From positions 1-49,232 of the forward strand of contig SVLE01000011.1 in NCBI GenBank assembly GCA_015068065.1: 49,232 nucleotides of DNA, in the 5' to 3' direction. Numbering within the stretch: position 1 is the first letter of the stretch; each line of letters starts with the position of its first letter. Both the position numbers and the translations under genes were made by a program. The notes under the pieces were generated by a model that saw only the letters and a list, made by a program, of their open reading frames with translations, was not told where the DNA came from and ran no database searches. Below, one piece after another: positions 44,258-49,232 of the stretch. Source of the stretch: Oscillospiraceae bacterium. Lineage in GTDB: Bacteria; Bacillota; Clostridia; Oscillospirales; Oscillospiraceae.

Positions 44258-45574
44258 ATGTCTATTACTCAAGACCTTTATAAGCACGCCAAACAGATCA
44301 TCCCCGGCGGCGTTCAGCTGCTGAGCAAGCGCCCCGAGCAGATGGCTCCCAATCAGTGGCCCGCCTACGCCACCAAGGCCAAGGGCTGTGAGGTGTGGGA
44401 TCTGGATGGCAACCACTACTACGACATGACCACCAACGGCATCGGCTCCTGCCTGCTGGGCTACGCCGACCCCGATGTGACCAAGGCCGTGGTGGACCGC
44501 GTCCAGAACGGTGCCATGTCCTCTCTGAACGCTCCCGAGGAAGTCTGGCTGGCCGACCGCCTGCTGGAGATCCATCCCTGGGCTGAGCAGGTCCGTTTCG
44601 CCCGCACCGGCGGCGAAACCTGTGCTGTGGCCGTTCGTATCGCCCGCGCCGCCACCGGCCGAGACATGGTTGCCATCTGCGGCTACCACGGCTGGAGCGA
44701 CTGGTATCTGGCCGCCAACCTGAACAACGACTCCGCCCTGAACGGTCAGCTACTGCCCGGTCTGGCTCCCACCGGCGTGCCCAGCGGTCTGACCGGCAGC
44801 GCCGTCACCTTCTTCCACGGCGACACCGAGGCCTTCGACAACATCATCCGTGAGTACGGCGACCGTCTGGCCTGCGTTATCATGGAGCCCGTGCGCGGCA
44901 AGATGCCCGAGAAGAGCTTCATGGAGCATGTGCGTGACGAACTCCATCGCGTGGGTGGCGTGCTGATCTACGACGAGATCACCATTGGCTGGCGTTTGAA
45001 CTTCGGCGGCAGCCACCTGCAGATGGGTGTCAACCCCGACATCGCCGTGTTCGCCAAAGCTCTGGGTAATGGCCACCCCATCGGTGCCGTTATCGGCAAG
45101 CGCGCGGTGATGGACGCCGCTCAGACCTCCTTCATCAGCTCCACCTACTGGACCGAGGCCGTCGGCCCCACCGCCGCTCTGGCCACCATCAACAAGCTGG
45201 AGCGCTGCAATGTTGCTGAGTATGTCTGCAACGTGGGCCTCACCGTCGCCAAGGATTGGGAGGAAGCTGCCGCCCGTCACGGCGTGGCGATCAGCACCGG
45301 CGGAACCCCCTGCCTGATGCACTTCGGCTTTAAGGAGCATTCTCTGGCTCTGAGAACCCTGTACATTGTGCTGATGCTGAAGGAAGGTTTCCTGGGCAGC
45401 ACCGCCATCTATCCTACTCTGGCTCACACCGACGAGATCCTGGCTCTGCACCGTGAGGCCATCGACCGCGTCTTCGAGAAAATCAGCAAAATCATTCCTC
45501 AGGGCGAACAGGCCATTCTGGACGCCATCGGCGGTCCCGTTTGCCAGACCGGCTTCAAGCGTCTGCTTGACTAA
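44258..45574 (+). CDS. Class III PLP-dependent aminotransferase (GSA-aminomutase-like)
   Basis: 438 aa. The PLP lysine is K267 (VFAKALGNG) and the PLP Asp is D239 in LIYDEITIGWR; RTGGETCAVAVRIARAATGRD and ICGYHGWSDWY are the cofactor and active-site segments. It resembles glutamate-1-semialdehyde aminomutase, but GGETCA replaces the usual SGTEA and no heme genes are near, so tetrapyrrole synthesis is unlikely. Relatives of this subgroup occur in sugar and surface-glycan clusters (recollection, not checked). AAAGGAG eight bases upstream. Codons are strongly biased to the host optimum, suggesting high expression. Followed by an AraC regulator. Confidence 0.88.
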   Translation: MSITQDLYKHAKQIIPGGVQLLSKRPEQMAPNQWPAYATKAKGCEVWDLDGNHYYDMTTNGIGSCLLGYADPDVTKAVVDRVQNGAMSSLNAPEEVWLADRLLEIHPWAEQVRFARTGGETCAVAVRIARAATGRDMVAICGYHGWSDWYLAANLNNDSALNGQLLPGLAPTGVPSGLTGSAVTFFHGDTEAFDNIIREYGDRLACVIMEPVRGKMPEKSFMEHVRDELHRVGGVLIYDEITIGWRLNFGGSHLQMGVNPDIAVFAKALGNGHPIGAVIGKRAVMDAAQTSFISSTYWTEAVGPTAALATINKLERCNVAEYVCNVGLTVAKDWEEAAARHGVAISTGGTPCLMHFGFKEHSLALRTLYIVLMLKEGFLGSTAIYPTLAHTDEILALHREAIDRVFEKISKIIPQGEQAILDAIGGPVCQTGFKRLLD

Positions 45575-45602
45575 TCTCTATACTAATTGTTAAAATTACC
45601 CT

Positions 45603-45644
45603 ATGACCGGGTACCATAGCCACCCGGCTATGATACCCGGTCAT
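45603..45644 (+). terminator. Hairpin between the aminotransferase and araC genes
   Basis: Stem of 11 bp (ATGACCGGGTA/TACCCGGTCAT), one mismatch, then 7 bp, loop ACCC, followed by TCTTTC. It is probably a terminator, with a weak T-tract. Confidence 0.7.
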
Positions 45645-45665
45645 TCTTTCCGGAGGTGGTCTCCC

Positions 45666-46526
45666 ATGACAAGCCGCCCGCACGATTTTGAACTGAAACT
45701 GAATCAGGATTCTGTCTTTCTGCGGTTGGATGCCCCAAAGCTTTACTCCAAGCGGAATGTTTTGAATGCTGACCGGCACAGCCACGCAGAATATGAGCTT
45801 CATATCGTTCTTCAGGGCGTAGCCCAGATGGACGTTGAAGATCGACACTACAGTCTGAAGGAACAGCAGGCCATGCTGATCGCTCCCGGCCAATACCATT
45901 TGCCCAGAGCACTGCCCGGCTCCTTCGAGCGTTTCTCCCTCTCTTTCTCTGTTTCCGAGGGCCCCTTGCTGGACTGTCTGCGTCGTCAGATCCCATCCTG
46001 CCGCGTGTTCTCCATTTCCTCGGAGATGGAAAGCATCTGCCGCGGAATCTTCGCCGAATGCGCCTGCAAGGCCGCGTTCTGGCAGACGCTGCAGACTGCT
46101 CAGCTGTCCGCGCTGATCGTGCATCTGTTTCGCCTGCTCCATCTGGACAGCAACGCACAGCCGGTCCACGCCAAGTCGGATGAGCCCGTACGCACCGACC
46201 TGATTGACAACTATTTTGAACAGCATTTCACCAAGAAAGCCGGTCTCTCCGACCTGGCCGCAACGCTACATCTGTCCAAGCGTCAGGTGACCCGGGTCCT
46301 TCTGGACAGCTACGGCATGGGCTTTCAGGAAAAGCTGACCAGTACACGGATGGATCACGCCGCCTGGTTGTTGCGCACTACTGATCACAGTATCAGCCTG
46401 ATTGCCGGTTCTGTGGGTTATGTTTCAGACGCCGCCTTTTACCTCGCATTCAAAAACCACTTTCAGGTAACTCCTCAGGAATACCGCAGGCAGTTTTTGC
46501 ACTGCCCTAAAAAAACCAAAAGCTGA
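45666..46526 (+). CDS. AraC-family transcriptional regulator
   Basis: 286 aa. Cupin-type sensor domain (ADRHSHAEYELHIVLQGVAQMDVEDRHYSL, then AMLIAPGQYH) and C-terminal double helix-turn-helix (LSDLAATLHLSKRQVTRVLLDSYGMGFQ, then ISLIAGSVGYVSDAAFYLAFKNHFQVTPQEYRR). Such regulators usually activate sugar-related genes on binding a ligand. The neighbouring aminotransferase and ROK kinase are candidate targets (inference). Start at 45666 with GGAGG nine bases upstream. Confidence 0.92.
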   Translation: MTSRPHDFELKLNQDSVFLRLDAPKLYSKRNVLNADRHSHAEYELHIVLQGVAQMDVEDRHYSLKEQQAMLIAPGQYHLPRALPGSFERFSLSFSVSEGPLLDCLRRQIPSCRVFSISSEMESICRGIFAECACKAAFWQTLQTAQLSALIVHLFRLLHLDSNAQPVHAKSDEPVRTDLIDNYFEQHFTKKAGLSDLAATLHLSKRQVTRVLLDSYGMGFQEKLTSTRMDHAAWLLRTTDHSISLIAGSVGYVSDAAFYLAFKNHFQVTPQEYRRQFLHCPKKTKS

Positions 46527-46533
46527 TTTTTCG

Positions 46534-46574
46534 CTCCACAGGTAAGTTAATTGCCTGTGGAGTTTTCTTTTTTC
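46534..46574 (+). terminator. Terminator of the araC gene
   Basis: 12-bp stem (CTCCACAGGTAA/TTGCCTGTGGAG, one G-U) with loop GTTAA and TTTTCTTTTTT. Confidence 0.9.
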
Positions 46575-46603
46575 TTGACCCTGTGCCGCAAATTGGATAA
46601 ACT
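46575..46603 (+). promoter_or_regulatory. Promoter of the ROK kinase gene
   Basis: TTGACC, 17 bases, TAAACT, starting right at the araC terminator. Confidence 0.7.
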
Positions 46604-46640
46604 AAAACAGGCTTTATTAATTGAAAGTGAGGCTTTCTCC

Positions 46641-47585
46641 ATGAGTTCTTATGCCATTGGTGTAGATATCGGCGGTACAAGCGTAAAGCTCGGTCTGTTC
46701 TCCAACGAAGGAACACTGCTTGAAAAGTGGGAGATCCCCACTGACACCCAGGAGCAAGGGGAACGCATTCTGCCTGACATCGTTCGATCCATCCGGCAAA
46801 CGCTGATCGATAAACAGATCTCCTTTGACCGGATCGCCGGTATCGGAATGGGTGTGCCCGGTCCTGTGGACGAAACCGGTGTTGTACGCAAATGCGTCAA
46901 CCTCGGTTGGGGTGTCTTTAACATAAAAGATCGTATGACCCAACTGCTCCCCGAGATCCCAACAATCGCCGCCGGCAACGATGCCAACGTGGCTACGCTG
47001 GGCGAGCTGTGGCAGGGCGGCGGCAAAGGTCACGACAGCGCCGTCATGTTCACACTTGGCACCGGGGTCGGTGGCGGCGTGGTACTGAAGGGCACTGTTG
47101 TTCCCGGCTTCAACGGGGCAGCAGGCGAAGTGGGACATATCACGGTGGAACCTCTGGAGACCGAGCCCTGCAGCTGTGGCAAGCGGGGCTGTCTGGAACA
47201 GTACGCATCCGCAAACGGCATTGTACGACTGGCAAAACATATGCTGGCCCAGTGCGATACCCCCTCACGCCTGCGCGCACTGGACCGCATCACCGCCAAG
47301 GATATTTGCGATCTGGCCCGGGACGGAGAATCAATGTCCGCCGCTATTTTGGACCGCTGTGCAGATTATCTGGCTCTGGCTATGAGCTACGTCTCCTGTA
47401 CGGTAGATCCTCAAATCTTTCTTGTGGGCGGCGGTATGAGCCGGGCCGGCAGCGTACTGATAAATGCTATTGCCGCACACTACCGCAAGTATGCGTTCCA
47501 CGCCTGCGCGCAAACCCCAATCTCAGAAGCAAAATTGGGCAATGATGCCGGTATCTTCGGGTGCGCCGCCTTGATCCTAACTTAA
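46641..47585 (+). CDS. glcK: ROK-family glucokinase
   Basis: 314 aa. It phosphorylates glucose (or a related hexose) with ATP. AIGVDIGGTSVKLGLF is the ATP phosphate loop, GIGMGVPGPVDETG, NDANVATLGELWQGGGKG (sugar-binding/catalytic Asp), MFTLGTGVGGGVVL, GEVGHITVEP and the ROK zinc site CSCGKRGCLEQYAS. The pattern matches Firmicutes glucokinases; ROK proteins acting on N-acetylmannosamine or fructose are alternatives. The ATG at 46641 has GTGAGG upstream. Own promoter; no phosphotransferase genes nearby. It is the last gene with host-like composition. Confidence 0.92.
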   Translation: MSSYAIGVDIGGTSVKLGLFSNEGTLLEKWEIPTDTQEQGERILPDIVRSIRQTLIDKQISFDRIAGIGMGVPGPVDETGVVRKCVNLGWGVFNIKDRMTQLLPEIPTIAAGNDANVATLGELWQGGGKGHDSAVMFTLGTGVGGGVVLKGTVVPGFNGAAGEVGHITVEPLETEPCSCGKRGCLEQYASANGIVRLAKHMLAQCDTPSRLRALDRITAKDICDLARDGESMSAAILDRCADYLALAMSYVSCTVDPQIFLVGGGMSRAGSVLINAIAAHYRKYAFHACAQTPISEAKLGNDAGIFGCAALILT

Positions 47586-47616
47586 AGATAAAAAATAACA
47601 GGGGCAGTTTAGACGG

Positions 47617-47661
47617 GTGCTCGTAAGACAGTAATTCTAAAAAATTACTATTTTACGGCAT
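47617..47661 (+). other. Strongly structured non-coding stretch at the composition break
   Basis: GTGC-t-CGTAA-gac-AGTAATT, loop CTAAAA, AATTACT-att-TTACG-GCAT. Sixteen pairs (one G-U), interrupted by a one-base bulge and a symmetrical 3x3 internal loop. A short CTGTC-T-GACAG palindrome follows. It could be a small RNA, an element end or an attachment-type site; none is proven, and direction is unknown. Confidence 0.4.
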
Positions 47662-47690
47662 CTGTCTGACAGGGTTGGAAAACAACAGCG

Positions 47691-47733
47691 AAAAGAACGA
47701 TGTTGAGTCGAAAGACTTAACATCGTTCTTTTT
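47691..47733 (+). terminator. Strong terminator-like hairpin
   Basis: 19-bp stem (one G-U) with GAAA tetraloop at 47691-47709/47714-47732, with a run of T at its 3' end. It is 105 bases after glcK and may end glcK or a small RNA. Confidence 0.88.
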
Positions 47734-47769
47734 CTATCTCAAAATCATTGAAATTACGGAGGTTTTACC

Positions 47770-48015
47770 ATGAAACGCCTATTATCTTGCGCGTTTAACT
47801 TTGATACGGTCTGTGTGGAACTGAAATTTTCAGACGGCACTATGATTGCCATTGATACCATTGCCGTTGAAAATGAGATAGCAGACAATATGTATCAGCA
47901 GTCAGAGCTTGATTATCTTATCTACAATGACCCGATCGCATACGCCGATCTGATACTCAACGGTAACCCGGAAACCTATCTAAAGGCAGTAACTGAATAC
48001 AAAATGCTCGATTGA
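47770..48015 (+). CDS. DUF6061-family small protein
   Basis: 81 aa, acidic, soluble. CAFNFDTVCVELKFSDGTMIAIDTIAVENEIADNM followed by SELDYLIYNDPIAYADLILNG fits DUF6061, small proteins common in accessory regions of gut Clostridia; function unknown. GGAGG is seven bases before the ATG. Codons are more AT-rich than those of genes before 47.6 kb. Confidence 0.72.
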   Translation: MKRLLSCAFNFDTVCVELKFSDGTMIAIDTIAVENEIADNMYQQSELDYLIYNDPIAYADLILNGNPETYLKAVTEYKMLD

Positions 48016-48089
48016 GAACACAAAGTATCCACAGCCGTTTCTGTGGGTACTTTGTCGTTATGGGTGTTCACAAAAAAGGAAAATACAAT

Positions 48090-48148
48090 ATAGTGCATCA
48101 CATTGACAAAACGCCTAATTTATGCTATAATAATGCTTAAATAGTGCA
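48090..48148. repeat. Direct repeats flanking the HTH promoter
   Basis: ATAGTGCA at 48090-48097 and 48141-48148, one just before the -35 and one just after the -10, next to a helix-turn-helix gene. They are a candidate operator pair. Confidence 0.45.
48103..48131 (+). promoter_or_regulatory. Consensus sigma-A promoter of the HTH gene
   Basis: TTGACA, 17 bases, TATAAT with extended TGC: every canonical base is present. Confidence 0.92.
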
Positions 48149-48161
48149 AGGAGGTCGCCAA

Positions 48162-48377
48162 ATGAGTTTAGGAGATGCTATAAGAATGTCTCGGCAGAAG
48201 GCTTTTTTTACACAGCAGGATTTTTCACAGAAGCTAAACGTTGCTCTTTCAACAGTCAATCGTTGGGAACTTAATAAAGCCAAGCCGAATATGAAAGCAA
48301 TGAAAAAACTCAAAGAATTTTGCGATGAATATGGGATTGACTACGAAATCATAGAAAAAGAGTGGTTGATATTTTGA
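48162..48377 (+). CDS. XRE-type helix-turn-helix regulator
   Basis: 71 aa, a single HTH domain: DAIRMSRQKAFFTQQDFSQKLNVALSTVNRWELNKAKPN. The recognition helix is VALSTVNRWE. No sensor domain. The ATG at 48162 has AAGGAGG seven bases upstream. It ends 57 bases before trkH, so both may share the consensus promoter. Autoregulation through the flanking repeats is plausible (inference). Confidence 0.88.
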   Translation: MSLGDAIRMSRQKAFFTQQDFSQKLNVALSTVNRWELNKAKPNMKAMKKLKEFCDEYGIDYEIIEKEWLIF

Positions 48378-48434
48378 GCTTAAGCAACTACAAACTGCTC
48401 AGAAACCGTATTTGTCCACGGAGAGTAAAATGGT

Positions 48435-49232
48435 ATGAAAAGGATTAGATTTACAACGACTCAAATTATACTATTGAGTTTTCTTCTGGTGATATTGATC
48501 GGAAGTGTTCTTCTGGCACTGCCGATAAGCTCAACTAACGGGATAGCAGTGCCGTATATCGATGCTCTGTTCACGGCAACAACTTCAACCTGTGTTACTG
48601 GACTCGTGACGCTGCCAACTTTTTCAACATGGAGTGTTTTTGGGCAGATTGTTATACTGATTCTGATACAGGTTGGTGGACTTGGAGTTATCACGATTAT
48701 GACAGGATTGATGCTTCTCTTGAACAGAAAACTGGGCATCAGCGACAGATTGCTCATTCAAGAAGCTTTCAATCTCAATACTATGTCGGGCCTTGTCAAG
48801 TTTGTCAAGAACGTGTTATTCGGCACGCTGATCATCGAGGGAATTGGTGCAGTTCTGTATATGCTCGTGTTCGTCCCTGAGTTTGGTGCAAAAGGCATTT
48901 GGATATCAGTATTCAATTCAGTTTCCGCCTTTTGTAACGCAGGTATTGACATTATCGCGGATAACAGCCTTTGCAATTATGCCGCAAATCCCTTAATTAA
49001 CATCGTAACCTCTGCGCTCGTAATTCTCGGGGGTCTCGGATATATCGTATGGTGGGATGTTCTCCGTGTAGTTAAGAGCCGTTCACCCCAAAATAGAAAA
49101 ATATTTAGACATCTGACCTTGCACAGCAAGATAGCAATTACCGTTACGGCGGGGCTCATCCTTGCCGGTGCGATTCTCATATTTATTTTTGAATATGCAA
49201 ATCCTTTGACCATCGGAGAGATGGACTTATTC
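48435..49232 (+). CDS. TrkH/KtrB-family potassium uptake protein (3' truncated by window)
   Basis: 266 codons visible, open at the window end; members are about 450 aa. First helix RFTTTQIILLSFLLVILIGS, first selectivity-filter segment DALFTATTSTCVTGLVTL, then QVGGLGVITIMTG, second filter SVSAFCNAGIDI, and ILGGLGYIVWWDV. It forms the membrane K+ (or Na+-coupled K+) path with a TrkA/KtrA RCK protein, which may follow outside the window. GGAGAG nine bases before the ATG. AT-rich codons set it apart from the core genes. Confidence 0.92.
   Translation, partial: MKRIRFTTTQIILLSFLLVILIGSVLLALPISSTNGIAVPYIDALFTATTSTCVTGLVTLPTFSTWSVFGQIVILILIQVGGLGVITIMTGLMLLLNRKLGISDRLLIQEAFNLNTMSGLVKFVKNVLFGTLIIEGIGAVLYMLVFVPEFGAKGIWISVFNSVSAFCNAGIDIIADNSLCNYAANPLINIVTSALVILGGLGYIVWWDVLRVVKSRSPQNRKIFRHLTLHSKIAITVTAGLILAGAILIFIFEYANPLTIGEMDLF

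Noticed and set aside
44258-45574. The aminotransferase as true HemL of heme synthesis
   Set aside because: Active-site segment differs (GGETCA for SGTEA) and no other heme gene is near.

Overview
The window reads as a chromosomal segment of an anaerobic Clostridia-class Firmicute, most likely an Oscillospirales/Oscillospiraceae-type gut bacterium. I infer this from moderately high-GC coding sequence with strong GGAGG ribosome sites, a T-box leader, a complete six-gene Rnf operon, a [FeFe]-hydrogenase-like protein, a membrane pyrophosphatase, a CBS-type family II pyrophosphatase and DUF4364. No species call is possible from this alone. Almost everything up to about 47.6 kb looks like core genome.

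Layout. 1-1510: 3' part of the membrane pyrophosphatase hppA. 1560-6042 (minus): SseB-like protein, amidohydrolase, sodium:solute symporter, pyruvate kinase. 6193-7546 (minus): SdpR/SdpI-like pair behind a near-consensus promoter with a candidate operator. 7694-17762 (minus): ten tightly packed genes, ddl, murF, ABC-F, YdcF-like, prfA, 85-aa protein, HAD phosphatase, Sua5/YwlC, coaE and M18 aminopeptidase. 17992-19467 (plus): a cysteine-rich protein of unknown function and a DUF4364 regulator-like protein. 19504-29651 (minus): nine-gene run murB, rapZ, yvcK, whiA, vanZ-like, GNAT, small membrane protein, dnaE, cls. 29832-30761 (plus): cysK. 30809-35735 (minus): rnfCDGEAB. 36046-39821 (minus): Ala-specific T-box, lipoprotein, alaS, HIT protein. 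39850-41067: [FeFe]-hydrogenase-like protein. 41217-41290: tRNA-Gly(CCC). 41391-43839: MBL-fold hydrolase and CBS pyrophosphatase. 44258-47585 (plus): class III aminotransferase, AraC regulator, ROK glucokinase. From about 47.6 kb the base composition drops visibly (AT-rich codons, AT-rich spacers) and the genes become accessory: DUF6061, a small HTH regulator and the 5' part of a TrkH/KtrB potassium transporter running off the end.

How it fits together. Several genes bear on ion and energy coupling: Rnf (ferredoxin:NAD+ oxidoreduction coupled to Na+ or H+ export), a membrane pyrophosphatase with the residues of the K+-dependent type, a Na+:solute symporter and a regulated soluble pyrophosphatase. 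The two long minus-strand runs combine cell-wall precursor synthesis (ddl, murF, murB), carbon/cell-wall control (yvcK, rapZ), translation (prfA, Sua5, ABC-F) and replication (dnaE).

Most unusual points: a tRNA-Ala-sensing T-box whose first gene is a small lipoprotein rather than alaS; a structured rnf leader with a possible upstream ORF ending in the rnfC ribosome site; a hydrogenase-like protein with altered H-cluster loops; a 22-cysteine protein with a hairpin at its predicted mRNA 5' end; and a composition break near 47.6 kb containing a strongly structured 115-base non-coding stretch. I see no CRISPR array, insertion sequence, prophage or integrase in the window.
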